Below, piece by piece: positions 8,237 to 17,267 of a stretch of 64,000 nt of DNA. Numbering within the stretch: position 1 is the stretch's first letter; the number at the start of each line of letters is the position of its first letter. Both the position numbers and the translations under genes were made by a program. A model generated the notes under the pieces. That model did no database searches. It saw only the letters and a list, made by a program, of their open reading frames with translations, and was not told where the DNA came from. The stretch is from Komarekiella delphini-convector SJRDD-AB1 (GTDB taxonomy: Bacteria; Cyanobacteriota; Cyanobacteriia; Cyanobacteriales; Nostocaceae), in contig NZ_VJXY01000013.1 in the NCBI RefSeq assembly GCF_014831675.1, forward strand, positions 1 through 64,000. The letters run 5' to 3'.

Positions 8237-9517
8237 GTGCTGGATATTAAGCAAATACGGGAAAATCCACAATTAATTCAGGAACGGTTGGATAGTCGCA
8301 GTGGTAAATATGACATTCAGCCCATATTACAGCTAGATCGACAACAACGGGAACTGGAAGTGACGCGTAGCCAGCTCCAAGCTCGTAGCAACGAAATCGG
8401 TAAAATAGTCGGACAAAAGATCAAATCTGGTATCGATTCTCAAGACTCAGAAATTCAGACTCTACGGGATGAAGGCAATTCCATCAGAACTCAATTGAGT
8501 GAACTGGAACCGCAGGAAAAAGACCTTAAAGCTGAAATTGCACAACTTTTGCTGGCACTTCCTAACTTACCAAGCGACTCCACACCCATTGGTAAGAGTG
8601 AAGAAGAGAATGTAGAAGTGCGTCGTTGGGGTGATGAGTACATTATCCAAAACCCGAATATTCTGCCTCACTGGGAAATTGGCGAAAAGCTAGGTATTCT
8701 CAATGTTGAGCGGGCTGTAAAAGTTGCTCAAAGTCGCTTTATAACCCTGATAGGCGCTGGTGCAGCGCTGGAGAGGGCATTAATTCAATTTATGCTCTCT
8801 GTCCAGACTCAAGCTGGGTATATAGAAGTCAGTCCGCCGTTGTTAGTTAATACTGCGTCTTTGACGGCGACTGGTCAGCTACCAAAGTTCGCTGAGGAAA
8901 GTTTTAAATGTGCTGACGATGACTTATGGTTGATTCCCACAGCGGAAGTACCCGTTACTAACCTCTACCGGGGTGAAATTCTCGCCGCTGAAGACTTGCC
9001 TATCTACCACTGTGCTTATACTCCCTGTTTTCGTCGTGAAGCTGGGAGTTATGGGCGTGATATGCGAGGATTAATCCGCCTGCATCAATTTAATAAAGTG
9101 GAACTGGTAAAATTTGTCCATCCCAGCACTTCTTTTGATGAATTGGAGAGATTGGTGGGGAATGCAGAAGCGATTTTGCAGGCGTTACAATTGCCTTATC
9201 GAGTAGTAAGTTTATGCAGTGGGGATTTGGGATTCTCCTCAACCAAAACCTATGATTTAGAAGTTTGGCTGCCATCTTCTGGTAAATACCGCGAAATTTC
9301 CAGCTGTTCTAATACTATAGACTTCCAGGCGCGACGGGCTGATATTCGCTTCAAAGAGGCGGGGAAAAAAGGTACGCAGTTTGTACATACCCTTAACGGT
9401 TCTGGTTTGGCGGTGGGACGGACAATGGCAGCAATTCTGGAGAATTATCAGCAACTAGATGGGACGGTACGGATACCAGAAGCGTTGCAACCTTACTTAG
9501 GACGTGAGGTATTGTAG
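8237..9517 (+). CDS. serS: Seryl-tRNA synthetase
   Basis: A 426-residue class II aminoacyl-tRNA synthetase that charges tRNA-Ser (and tRNA-Sec where present) in the cytoplasm. Residues 1-105 are the antiparallel coiled-coil tRNA-binding arm, rich in Glu, Gln and Arg. Class II motif 2 is seen at about 262-280 ([18 protein letters not shown]) and motif 3 near 388-402 ([15 protein letters not shown]). [13 protein letters not shown] is the serine-binding TxE loop. Length is normal. The start is GTG at the conserved [11 protein letters not shown]. rseP follows after 136 bases on the same strand. Confidence 0.98.
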   Translation: MLDIKQIRENPQLIQERLDSRSGKYDIQPILQLDRQQRELEVTRSQLQARSNEIGKIVGQKIKSGIDSQDSEIQTLRDEGNSIRTQLSELEPQEKDLKAEIAQLLLALPNLPSDSTPIGKSEEENVEVRRWGDEYIIQNPNILPHWEIGEKLGILNVERAVKVAQSRFITLIGAGAALERALIQFMLSVQTQAGYIEVSPPLLVNTASLTATGQLPKFAEESFKCADDDLWLIPTAEVPVTNLYRGEILAAEDLPIYHCAYTPCFRREAGSYGRDMRGLIRLHQFNKVELVKFVHPSTSFDELERLVGNAEAILQALQLPYRVVSLCSGDLGFSSTKTYDLEVWLPSSGKYREISSCSNTIDFQARRADIRFKEAGKKGTQFVHTLNGSGLAVGRTMAAILENYQQLDGTVRIPEALQPYLGREVL

Positions 9518-9653
9518 TTCAGTTGTCATTTGTCCTTTACCAGTGACTAATGCCAATAGACGACGGAAATATCCCATTGAGAGAAGTCCTATCTTGTGAC
9601 ACATCTTAAAATGGAGATAAGTATATAGCTTAATATCTTCACTAATTTGCTCT

Positions 9654-10751
9654 ATGTCAGTTTTAGCAGCGATCGCAGTCTTGGCTGTTTTGATCTTGGT
9701 TCACGAGTTGGGACATTTTGTTGCAGCACGTTCTCAAGGTATTTACGTTAACCGCTTTTCTTTAGGTTTTGGCCCAGTTCTTTGGAAGTATCAAGGATCG
9801 CAAACCGAATATGCTGTCCGTGCTTTTCCTTTGGGTGGTTTTGTGGGCTTTCCCGATGATGACCCCGATAGCGATATTCCACCCAATGACCCAAATCTGC
9901 TGCGTAACCGTCCAATTTTAGACCGGGCGATCGTTATCAGTGCCGGAGTGATCGCAAATTTAATATTTGCCTATATGTTACTGGTGGCCCAGGTTAGTTT
10001 CATTGGCATAGGGCAAGCCAGCCAAAACGGGGTATTGATCCAACAGCTCGCACCAGAGGTTAGTTCTGTAGCAGCTAAAGCAGGCATTCAGGCAGGAGAC
10101 GTTATATTAGCAGCTAATCAAAGAGAATTTGGGAAATCGCTGCAAGAGATAGAAACTTTAAGGGACATCATTAAAACTAGTCCAGGTAAGCCCGTTCAAC
10201 TAGAAGTTGCCCGTGGCGATCAAAAACTAGCTGTGAATGTGATTCCTGAAGCCAAATCCAATGGAGGTAGTATTGGTATCGGACTTGCTCCCAACGGGAA
10301 AGTTGTGCGTCGTCGCGTTACTAATCCAATAGCAGCTTTGAATTTTGGTGCTACAGAATTTCAGCGACTTGTGACAACAACTTTTAAAGGTTTTGGGCAA
10401 CTAATTACCAACTTTGGCGAAACAGCTAGTCAAGTAGCTGGGCCTATTAAAATTGTGGAAATTGGTGCCAACATTGCCCAAAATGATACAGGTAGTTTGT
10501 TCTTCTTTGCCGCACTAATCAGCATTAACTTAGCGATTATTAACATTTTGCCACTACCGGCTTTGGATGGGGGACAACTCGCTTTTCTGCTGATTGAAGG
10601 TTTGCGCGGTAAGCCCTTGCCCAATCGCATTCAAGAAGGTGTCATGCAAACTGGTTTGGTGCTACTGTTAGGACTAGGAATTTTTCTGATAGTTAAAGAA
10701 ACCACCCAATTAACTAGCCAGTTGGAATGGGTGCAAAAATTATTGCAATGA
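9654..10751 (+). CDS. rseP: Site-2 protease, RseP/RIP metalloprotease
   Basis: A 365-residue intramembrane zinc metalloprotease that cleaves membrane-bound regulators such as anti-sigma factors. The zinc motif HELGH is at residues 17-21 in the first transmembrane helix and the third ligand is in the LDG motif (PALDGGQLAF, Asp about 305). A single PDZ domain lies between about 125 and 200 (AGIQAGDVILAANQREF). E. coli RseP has two PDZ domains; one is usual in cyanobacteria. The gene starts at ATG 136 bases after serS and could be read through from it. Confidence 0.95.
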   Translation: MSVLAAIAVLAVLILVHELGHFVAARSQGIYVNRFSLGFGPVLWKYQGSQTEYAVRAFPLGGFVGFPDDDPDSDIPPNDPNLLRNRPILDRAIVISAGVIANLIFAYMLLVAQVSFIGIGQASQNGVLIQQLAPEVSSVAAKAGIQAGDVILAANQREFGKSLQEIETLRDIIKTSPGKPVQLEVARGDQKLAVNVIPEAKSNGGSIGIGLAPNGKVVRRRVTNPIAALNFGATEFQRLVTTTFKGFGQLITNFGETASQVAGPIKIVEIGANIAQNDTGSLFFFAALISINLAIINILPLPALDGGQLAFLLIEGLRGKPLPNRIQEGVMQTGLVLLLGLGIFLIVKETTQLTSQLEWVQKLLQ

Positions 10752-11100
10752 GCCTCTGGCAAAATTTATTTAACGCTATCAGGCTGAAGTCCTTTTCATT
10801 ACCAGTATTTTTTTACCTCTGACTTCGTTGCTATAACGCTTGGAAATTAAGTTCCAAAGCTAAGAACAAAGTCTGTTGAAACTGAAATCTTACGCTCCTA
10901 GAAACAACCGCCTAGGAATTCATTCCTAGGCTAATAGCTAAAGTCTTCTAAAAAAGACTAAGTTAGGGTTAAGTCCACGCAAGCGTGGAGTTGGGCTATG
11001 AACCGCTGCAATTGATTGCAGGGCGTGTAAGGATGCTGATTGACATTGGTGCAAGTTATCAAAACGAACTCAGTTTGAAAGCATTTTAACTAAAAATCCA
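10752..11100. other. rseP-nth intergenic region carrying a chain of hairpins
   Basis: A 349-base gap with no coding frame. Its centre holds four consecutive inverted repeats listed as a repeat. A fragment CAGGCTGAAGTCC near 10788 resembles other dispersed repeats in the window. Confidence 0.5.
10911..11021. repeat. Composite repeat of four adjacent short hairpins
   Basis: Four inverted repeats follow one another: CCTAGGAAT/ATTCCTAGG (10911-10930), AGTCTT/AAGACT (10942-10959), TCCACGC/GCGTGGA (10974-10989) and CTGCAAT/ATTGCAG (11006-11021). The 25 bases from 10928 recur downstream of recJ at 31829-31853. This is a dispersed intergenic element, or possibly a structured RNA. Confidence 0.65.
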
Positions 11101-11769
11101 GTGAGCGTTACCCGTAAATTCTTGTCTAAAAAGCAACGGGCGCTAGAAATTTTAGCTCGTTTGAAACATTTTTATCCAGACGCTACTTGCTCTTTAAACT
11201 ACTCAACGCCGGTGCAACTGCTGGTAGCAACAATTCTTTCGGCTCAGTGTACTGATGAACGAGTAAATAAAGTGACGCCAGCTTTATTTAGTCGGTTTCC
11301 CGATGCAGCTAGTTTGGCGATCGCGGATTTGGTAGAGTTAGAAAACTTGGTACGTTCGACAGGATTTTATCGCAATAAGGCCAAGAATATTCAAGCCGCT
11401 TGTCGGATGATTGTTACCGAGTTTGACTCTATCGTCCCCAATCAAATGAAGCAACTGTTGCAGCTTCCAGGTGTGGCACGCAAAACAGCAAATGTAGTTC
11501 TGGCTCATGCTTATGGCATTAATGCTGGGGTAACAGTAGATACTCACGTTAAGCGTCTGAGCGATCGCTTGGGTTTAACTGAGCATACAGACCCCGTTCG
11601 GATTGAGCAAGATTTAATGGAGTTATTGCCACAATCAGATTGGGAAAATTGGTCAATTAGGCTAATTTATCATGGTCGTGCTGTTTGTAAAGCCCGCTCT
11701 CCTGCCTGTGTTGCTTGTGAACTTGCCGATTTATGTCCTGCCGCTAATAAACCAGTGGTAATAGGGTAG
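11101..11769 (+). CDS. nth: Endonuclease III, DNA glycosylase/AP lyase
   Basis: A 222-residue base-excision-repair enzyme that removes oxidised pyrimidines and nicks the abasic site. The helix-hairpin-helix is LPGVARKTANVVLAHAYG with the catalytic Lys in the first part. The catalytic Asp lies in VDTHVKRLSDRLG. The C-terminal 4Fe-4S cluster has the pattern C-X6-C-X2-C-X5-C (CKARSPACVACELADLC). The start is GTG at the conserved SVTRKF region. All catalytic features are intact. Confidence 0.97.
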   Translation: MSVTRKFLSKKQRALEILARLKHFYPDATCSLNYSTPVQLLVATILSAQCTDERVNKVTPALFSRFPDAASLAIADLVELENLVRSTGFYRNKAKNIQAACRMIVTEFDSIVPNQMKQLLQLPGVARKTANVVLAHAYGINAGVTVDTHVKRLSDRLGLTEHTDPVRIEQDLMELLPQSDWENWSIRLIYHGRAVCKARSPACVACELADLCPAANKPVVIG

Positions 11770-11845
11770 AGAACACAAGTAGCCCTAGAATTGATGGGGA
11801 GACTGTAGAATAGAAAATGCTGTCTTTAAAGAAATTAGAAAATGT

Positions 11846-12148
11846 ATGGCGAAAAAGAGCATGATTGAGCGCGAGAAAAAACGCGCCAAGTTGGTAGAAA
11901 AGTATGCTGACAAGCGGGAAGCTCTGCTGGATGATTTCAAAAGTGCAGAATCTCCGCTAGATAAGCTGGAAATCCACCGACAAATTCAACAGCTACCCCG
12001 GAACAGTGCGCCCACCCGCCGCCGTAACCGTTGCTGGGTAACTGGTCGTTCTAGAGGTGTTTACCGCGATTTTGGGCTATCTCGGAATGTCCTGCGGGAA
12101 TGGGCACATGAAGGTCTTTTGCCTGGAGTGGTTAAGTCTAGCTGGTAG
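11846..12148 (+). CDS. rpsN: 30S ribosomal protein S14
   Basis: A 100-residue basic protein of the small-subunit head, near the decoding site. It is the long, zinc-free form typical of cyanobacteria and plastids. Landmarks are [16 protein letters not shown] at the start and [19 protein letters not shown] near residue 60-80, without the CxxC pairs of the short form. It is a single-gene unit 76 bases after nth, outside the ribosomal operons, as is usual in cyanobacteria. A palindromic repeat starts four bases after the stop codon. Confidence 0.98.
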   Translation: MAKKSMIEREKKRAKLVEKYADKREALLDDFKSAESPLDKLEIHRQIQQLPRNSAPTRRRNRCWVTGRSRGVYRDFGLSRNVLREWAHEGLLPGVVKSSW

Positions 12149-12151
12149 TCA

Positions 12152-12179
12152 GTAGAGACGCGATTAATCGCGTCTGTAC
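12152..12179. repeat. Palindromic repeat (GTAGAGACGCGATT family), possible rpsN terminator
   Basis: GTAGAGACGCGATT and AATCGCGTCTGTAC are inverted arms with one mismatch, starting just after the rpsN stop. It belongs to the same GTAGAGACG-type palindrome group as the copies at 50297 and 62801. It could end rpsN transcription, although no T tract follows. Confidence 0.65.
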
Positions 12180-12185
12180 AATAAT

Positions 12186-12206
12186 CATTAGTCATTAGTC
12201 ATTGGT
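12186..12206. repeat. Heptameric short tandem repeat
   Basis: Three heptads CATTAGT, CATTAGT, CATTGGT in a row. This is the short tandemly repeated repeat type typical of filamentous cyanobacteria; related units occur beside recJ, the thioredoxin gene and recF. Confidence 0.7.
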
Positions 12207-12369
12207 AAAGAACAAATGACTAAGCGCAAAGTACTGAGCTAAAGCTTCCTTAGATTAGACGCCAGTGACGTTCCTGCGTCGCTACCGCTACGCTAATGCA
12301 CAAGTCTCTTAACCCGCACAAGCAACTGGCTCAACTTTGTAAGAGAGGACAAATGACAAATGACAAACA

Positions 12370-12699
12370 TTATTGACCACAACACTTATCAATTCCCAGA
12401 CTTTCTAAGAGTAGGTCGCTAACGGCGTTGGCGATCGCAAACTCTCCATAGAAGCTATTGGAAAAATCATACGACTGCATCTCTGTGACAATGGCAATTA
12501 CCAGAGAACCTAGGTCGTTTTCTCCTTCCATCCGTTGACGCACGAAAATCTGTGCTGCACGTTGGGCGATATTTTGATTGACTGCTTCGGGGATAAATTC
12601 TGTATCTAGCCACCGCAATAAACTCTCTTGCAACCATTGACCTTCGAGTTGGGGATTTTCGGGCGGTGGTAGAGTGATGGGTGGGATTGGTTGAGTCAT
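12370..12699 (-). CDS. Conserved hypothetical protein
   Basis: A 109-residue acidic protein of unknown function. The N-terminus is Pro-rich (PIPPITLPPPENP) and followed by an amphipathic helical region (QWLQESLLRWLDTEFIPEAV, RAAQIFVRQRMEGENDLGSL). No signal peptide or transmembrane segment. The composition and length resemble cyanobacterial conserved hypotheticals, and it lies divergent from aat. A C-terminal CCGQ ends the protein. Confidence 0.7.
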   Translation of the reverse strand: MTQPIPPITLPPPENPQLEGQWLQESLLRWLDTEFIPEAVNQNIAQRAAQIFVRQRMEGENDLGSLVIAIVTEMQSYDFSNSFYGEFAIANAVSDLLLESLGIDKCCGQ

Positions 12700-12791
12700 C
12701 TTTTTTATTTTAAACGCTGAGGTAAACGCTGAGGAACGCTGAGGATGGTTGTTAACATCAAATTGCGTTTCTCCGATATTTTTATATATTT

Positions 12792-13379
12792 ATGCAATAT
12801 GATATCGCCGCCATTGTTCAAGGTTATGCTCAAGGTTATTTTCTCATGGCTGATGAGCGCGATCGCCTGAGTTGGTACGGAAGTCGCGATCGGACTTTCA
12901 TCCCTTTAGATGAACGATTTCGTTACCCTAAGTCTTTGCAACGTGTCCTTAATCAAGAGCGGTTTACTGTGGCGATTAATCGTGACTTTGAAGCTGTGGT
13001 AGTTGGGTGCGCTAACCGCGAAACAACTTGGATTTCACCAGAATTACAAGAGATTTACTGGTTACTTTACCAGACAGGATATGCTTATAGTTTTGAAACT
13101 TGGCAGGGTGACGAACTCGCTGGGGGAATTTTAGGGATTGTCATTGGCGGTGCTTTCATTGGCGAATCGATGTTCTACCGTATTCCTGAAGGGTCAAAGG
13201 TAGCGATGGTAAAGTTAGTGGAAAGATTGCGCCAGAGGCAATTTGTGTTTTTCGATGCCCAAATGATGAATCCTCACTTAGAAAGATTTGGTGCTTATCG
13301 CGTTGGGGATGAAGAATATCAAGCTTTACTTAAACAAGCGTTGCAACGCTGCTGTTCTCTAATTATTCCGTCAGGCTAA
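12792..13379 (+). CDS. aat: Leucyl/phenylalanyl-tRNA-protein transferase
   Basis: A 195-residue cytoplasmic enzyme that transfers Leu or Phe from its tRNA to proteins with N-terminal Arg or Lys, marking them for ClpAP/ClpS degradation (bacterial N-degron pathway). Landmarks are [51 protein letters not shown] and [19 protein letters not shown]. This is the short cyanobacterial form; the E. coli enzyme is about 234 residues. The start is ATG at the conserved [17 protein letters not shown]. Confidence 0.93.
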   Translation: MQYDIAAIVQGYAQGYFLMADERDRLSWYGSRDRTFIPLDERFRYPKSLQRVLNQERFTVAINRDFEAVVVGCANRETTWISPELQEIYWLLYQTGYAYSFETWQGDELAGGILGIVIGGAFIGESMFYRIPEGSKVAMVKLVERLRQRQFVFFDAQMMNPHLERFGAYRVGDEEYQALLKQALQRCCSLIIPSG

Positions 13380-13503
13380 AGTCTGTGGCTACAGAAACTA
13401 AGCTTTCTTAGTTAGGTTAATCATTTTCTCTGTTGTGTAAGCAGAATTTTTCATTTGTGTTACACTGCCGCAATTATCATGTCAACCGTAGACGAAAGTA
13501 AGT

Positions 13504-15336
13504 ATGCCTATCGATACTGCTGTTAATAACTTGCTCGCTATTCTTATTGAGCGATTGCAAGGTAGTGAAACGCTAGAAGTCGAAGTCAAATTAGCCCAAG
13601 GCGGTATACCTAAAAGTCTCTGGGAGACAGTCAGTGCATTTGCCAATACTAATGGTGGGTGGATTCTGTTGGGCGTCAAAGAGTCAAATAATATGCTTGA
13701 GATTGAAGGGCTTTTTAATCCGTCCAAAATGTTGGATGATTTCTACAACATGTTGCGTAATCCTCAAAAAATTAATTACCCAATTTGTAACGCACAGGAT
13801 GCACGGATTGAAACTTTAGATGAGAAGGAAATACTTGTTATCCGTGTGCCAGAAGCACCACGCCAACAACGTCCTGTTTATATCAATGGCAACCCATATA
13901 ACGGTACTTATGTGAGACGCCACACTGGCGATCATCACTGCACTAAGCCAGAAGTAGATCGGATGATGCGTGAAGCGTCAGATGTCGGTGCAGACTCCGC
14001 GATTTTGCCCGGATTTAACCTAGATGATATAGACCAAGATGCATTAACACGATATAGGCGATTAGATCAAACACTTCACCCTGGCGAACCGCGTAATACC
14101 TATGATGATCTCCGGTTTCTGACAGCAGTAGGCGGTTATGGTCGTGAGAGAGGAACTGGAAAAGAGGGCTTGACTGTCGCAGGATTGCTTTTACTAGGAA
14201 CGGATGGGGCTATTCGGGAGTGGCGATCACGTCACCTTATCGACTATAGAGTGGTACTAACTGAAGATGATCCCGATAAGCGCTGGGATGATCGTGTTCC
14301 GTGGGAAGGACATTTGTTTGGTGCTTTTGAGAATATTTATCTTCGCCTAACAGCAGGTCTAGCTACAGCCTTTCAGTTGCAGGGAGCAACACGAATTGAG
14401 GAAAGCCCTGTCCATATTGTACTACGTGAGGCACTGGTAAACCTTCTTGTCCACGCTGATTATGCTGTACCAGAAGCATCACTTATTGTCCGCACACCTA
14501 GCGGGTTTTTGTTTCGGAACCCTGGAAGTTCTCGTATTGCTGAATTTGATCTTCTTCACGGTGATCGTTCTGATCCGCGTAACCCTGAATTAGTCCGCAT
14601 GTTTCGTCTAATTGGATTAGCAGAAGAAGCGGGAACTGGCATCCCAAAAATTATCCGAGCATGGCGTGAATTAGGCTTAGAAATGCCCAAAATTGATGCA
14701 GGAACAGAGCGATACGAATTTACATTACAGCTTCGTCAGGCTCACTTGCTTTCTGTTGAAGATCGTCGTTGGCTAAAGAATTTGAGTTCTCAATGGAATG
14801 AAGCAGAGCAATTAGCCTTGGTTCATGCCAAACACCATAGCTATGTTGATAATGCAACATTAACTCGATTGACTGGACAGCACCCAGCTGACATATCTAA
14901 GGTACTAGTTGGTCTTCGTAATCGACAGTTCTTACAAATGGTTAGCGGAGGGCGTTACGCTTGTTACGAGTTAAGTTCACAGGTGATATCTGGAACTCGA
15001 ATGCCTACAAATACTGTTACATTGCCCAGCAAACAAGAAACTATTCCAATAAATATTTGGAATGAACTGATGCAGCTAGGTACAGTTATCCGGGATCATC
15101 GTCGAGTGAATCGCCTAACATTAGAAACAGTCATAGTACAAATATGTACATTAGCTCCACTAGGAGTTAATGATATTGAAACTATTTTACAACGTAAAAA
15201 GCAATATCTTCTAAAAATAATTCGCGCCTTGATTGCGTCAGGTCGGATTAACTACTTCTATCCTCATCAACCTAATCACCCACGCCAGAAGTATATTGCA
15301 ATAGAGATAGTTAATGAAAATGTTAGTTCACAGTAA
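13504..15336 (+). CDS. AlbA_2/Schlafen-type putative ATP-binding regulator
   Basis: A 610-residue soluble protein. Residues 20-150 form an AlbA_2 (Schlafen-like) domain (ETLEVEVKLAQGG, SAFANTNGGWILLGVKES, VRRHTGDHHCTKPEVDRMM). A GHKL-type ATPase-like region follows at about 305-385 (IVLREALVNLLVHADYA, LFRNPGSSRI, LAEEAGTGIPKIIRAW). The C-terminal 200 residues look like winged-helix segments (NATLTRLTGQHPADISKVLV). Such proteins are usually annotated as ATP-dependent DNA-helicase-like or transcriptional regulators, are patchy among genomes and often sit in accessory DNA. ATG at 13504 is chosen although it has no strong ribosome-binding site; a 15-codon frame at 13479 overlaps it. Confidence 0.85.
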   Translation: MPIDTAVNNLLAILIERLQGSETLEVEVKLAQGGIPKSLWETVSAFANTNGGWILLGVKESNNMLEIEGLFNPSKMLDDFYNMLRNPQKINYPICNAQDARIETLDEKEILVIRVPEAPRQQRPVYINGNPYNGTYVRRHTGDHHCTKPEVDRMMREASDVGADSAILPGFNLDDIDQDALTRYRRLDQTLHPGEPRNTYDDLRFLTAVGGYGRERGTGKEGLTVAGLLLLGTDGAIREWRSRHLIDYRVVLTEDDPDKRWDDRVPWEGHLFGAFENIYLRLTAGLATAFQLQGATRIEESPVHIVLREALVNLLVHADYAVPEASLIVRTPSGFLFRNPGSSRIAEFDLLHGDRSDPRNPELVRMFRLIGLAEEAGTGIPKIIRAWRELGLEMPKIDAGTERYEFTLQLRQAHLLSVEDRRWLKNLSSQWNEAEQLALVHAKHHSYVDNATLTRLTGQHPADISKVLVGLRNRQFLQMVSGGRYACYELSSQVISGTRMPTNTVTLPSKQETIPINIWNELMQLGTVIRDHRRVNRLTLETVIVQICTLAPLGVNDIETILQRKKQYLLKIIRALIASGRINYFYPHQPNHPRQKYIAIEIVNENVSSQ

Positions 15337-15503
15337 ACCTCTTTGAACTTCAATTTAAATTAAACGGCTATTTCAACTTACTTCCTAACGGAAATTACCA
15401 GCAATGTTGTTTAACAAGAAATCCACGTGAAGTAATTGAAATCGGTGAGGATATATTTTGAGGTTGCCTGTTGGGCGATCGCAGTTAAATTAGTTGATTA
15501 TGC

Positions 15504-16313
15504 TTACACTCTTTCTTCAGTAACTAATGTCAGACTGACCCATTCGCCTTTGTCGTTGTAGCTGCGAATCATCCGCTGGCGCAGGTTTGGCTGGATTAAC
15601 CAACCCACTTCCAAGAATAAGGGTTGACGTAATTGCACTTTGAGAGGAGAAGTTGCAGAAGCGCCATCAGGTAGCAGCAATACTTGTACTTGCTTTTGCG
15701 GATCTTGATCAAAGAGGATGATGGAGTCTTTGATGGTAGCAGTTGAGGTAATTGTCCGATCGCCAAAAGAGGTACTTTGAATTAATCGCCCAGCGTTATC
15801 AAGTTGTAATTGCAGAGTTGTAGAGTAAATATCAGGCGATCGCCAATCTGGATATATTGTTACTGCTTCGCCTTGCCATTCTCCCAACAAGTCGTCTACC
15901 TGCAAGGGTGGACGTTCTACTTTTTCTGTTCCAGCTAAATGTTCTCGAATTAGAGTTAGTGCATTTAGATGACCGTTTTTATCAAACAGTTGTACTAGAC
16001 GCAAGCGGTGATTCTCATGAATCAAAGCCAGTTCTGCACCGAATTCCGAAAATGGGCCTAGCTGAATTAAACCTTCAGAAAATGCCCCATTTTCAAAAAA
16101 CAAGATACTTCGCCCCAGAGAGCTATACTCTAAAACCAAATCATCTCGTCCCGAACGACACAGAGTTAAGCGTACTGTCTGGTTATTGTTCAAACCTTCT
16201 AGGGATAAGCGGCTAGGAACATCTTTCAAAAGTGTACCTTGGGGAGAAAAGTTAGTGAATGATCCTTCCCATATGCCGAGATTTTGCAGAAAACATTCCC
16301 ATTGAGATTTCAT
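15504..16313 (-). CDS. DUF3598 family protein
   Basis: A protein of about 269 residues of the DUF3598 family, which is thought to have a lipocalin-like beta-barrel and is common in cyanobacteria and algae. Landmarks are MKSQWECFLQNLGIWEG at the N-terminus, a second internal unit starting DLLGEWQGEAVTIYPDW near 145, and RQPLFLEVGWLIQPNLRQRM near the end. The two WEG/WQG segments suggest two barrel repeats. No signal peptide. ATG at 16313 is chosen because family members begin there; an upstream in-frame start adds seven residues from repeat-like sequence. Function is unknown, with pigment or lipid binding only a guess. Confidence 0.8.
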   Translation of the reverse strand: MKSQWECFLQNLGIWEGSFTNFSPQGTLLKDVPSRLSLEGLNNNQTVRLTLCRSGRDDLVLEYSSLGRSILFFENGAFSEGLIQLGPFSEFGAELALIHENHRLRLVQLFDKNGHLNALTLIREHLAGTEKVERPPLQVDDLLGEWQGEAVTIYPDWRSPDIYSTTLQLQLDNAGRLIQSTSFGDRTITSTATIKDSIILFDQDPQKQVQVLLLPDGASATSPLKVQLRQPLFLEVGWLIQPNLRQRMIRSYNDKGEWVSLTLVTEERV

Positions 16314-16364
16314 AGTGATTTTATCCTTTGTCACTAGTCATTTGCAATGACCAATGATTAATGA

Positions 16365-17267
16365 CTAACCCTTAGCAAAACGCCGGACAGCAAATAAGCT
16401 TCCCATTAATCCTACAGCTGCACCAAAGCTCAAGAGAATCAGGGGGAGTTGTAAAATTTGTGCTGGAGTGAGTTGTACCCCGTTGGTAATAACTTGGATA
16501 AACTCAGGTTGCTTGGCTAGCAACCTACCCAAGAATTGTTGAATAACAGAAATGAAACTCCAAGCGATCGCACCACCAACTAAGCCAAAAGCAATTCCTT
16601 GTAAAATAAATGGGAGATAAATCCAAACGGAAGTTGCTCCCACTAATTGCATAATTTCAATTTCCTGGCGTCGTGCCATGACGATCAAGCGTATTGTGGT
16701 GGTAGTAACTGCGATCGCAGTTAAAGTCAAAATGATCGTAATTGTCAAAGTAATCTTGTTTAGACCTTGGTGCAATTGGGCAATGCGTTTGACTGCTTCA
16801 TCTATATATTGCACCGCATCAACTCCTGGCAACTTGGCCAAATTCGTCGCTAAAGTTGGTACAACTTGAGAATTACGGGCTTTCACTTTCATCTCGTCAA
16901 CTAGAGGATTCTCCTCTAGCTGCTGGGTAGCACCTTCGATATCCGAAATGCCCATTTCTTTAACTAACTTAGCCCAAGCTTGCTCTTTAGGAATGGTTTG
17001 CATCGTGGCTACCTCTGACATTTTTGCTATCAGTGGTTCAATGATTTCGGCTCGCGTACCCGGTTCGAGATAAACTGATACTTCCAATTGACTACCGAAC
17101 TGATTAAGGAGTTTTTCTACTTGCCAGGAGGTTTGCAAACTCAAACCGAATAAAAATAGTAATACCGTTACAGTACTAACAGCAGCCCAATTCATCCAAC
17201 CGCCCCGCATTAAACCCAGGAAAGTTTCTTTGAGCAAGTAATCAAGTTTCGTAAGAGATTTAAACAT
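16365..17267 (-). CDS. ftsX: FtsX-like cell-division permease
   Basis: A 300-residue membrane protein of the FtsEX complex, which links cytoplasmic ATP use by FtsE to periplasmic peptidoglycan hydrolases at division. One transmembrane helix lies at about 25-47, then a periplasmic domain (about 48-165, VSVYLEPGTRAEIIEPLI), then three helices between about 170 and 295. The conserved cytoplasmic RRQEIEIMQLVGAT follows TM2. ftsE is not adjacent on either side, as is common in cyanobacteria. The gene precedes the DUF3598 gene on the same strand by about 50 bases, so the two may be cotranscribed. Confidence 0.92.
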   Translation of the reverse strand: MFKSLTKLDYLLKETFLGLMRGGWMNWAAVSTVTVLLFLFGLSLQTSWQVEKLLNQFGSQLEVSVYLEPGTRAEIIEPLIAKMSEVATMQTIPKEQAWAKLVKEMGISDIEGATQQLEENPLVDEMKVKARNSQVVPTLATNLAKLPGVDAVQYIDEAVKRIAQLHQGLNKITLTITIILTLTAIAVTTTTIRLIVMARRQEIEIMQLVGATSVWIYLPFILQGIAFGLVGGAIAWSFISVIQQFLGRLLAKQPEFIQVITNGVQLTPAQILQLPLILLSFGAAVGLMGSLFAVRRFAKG

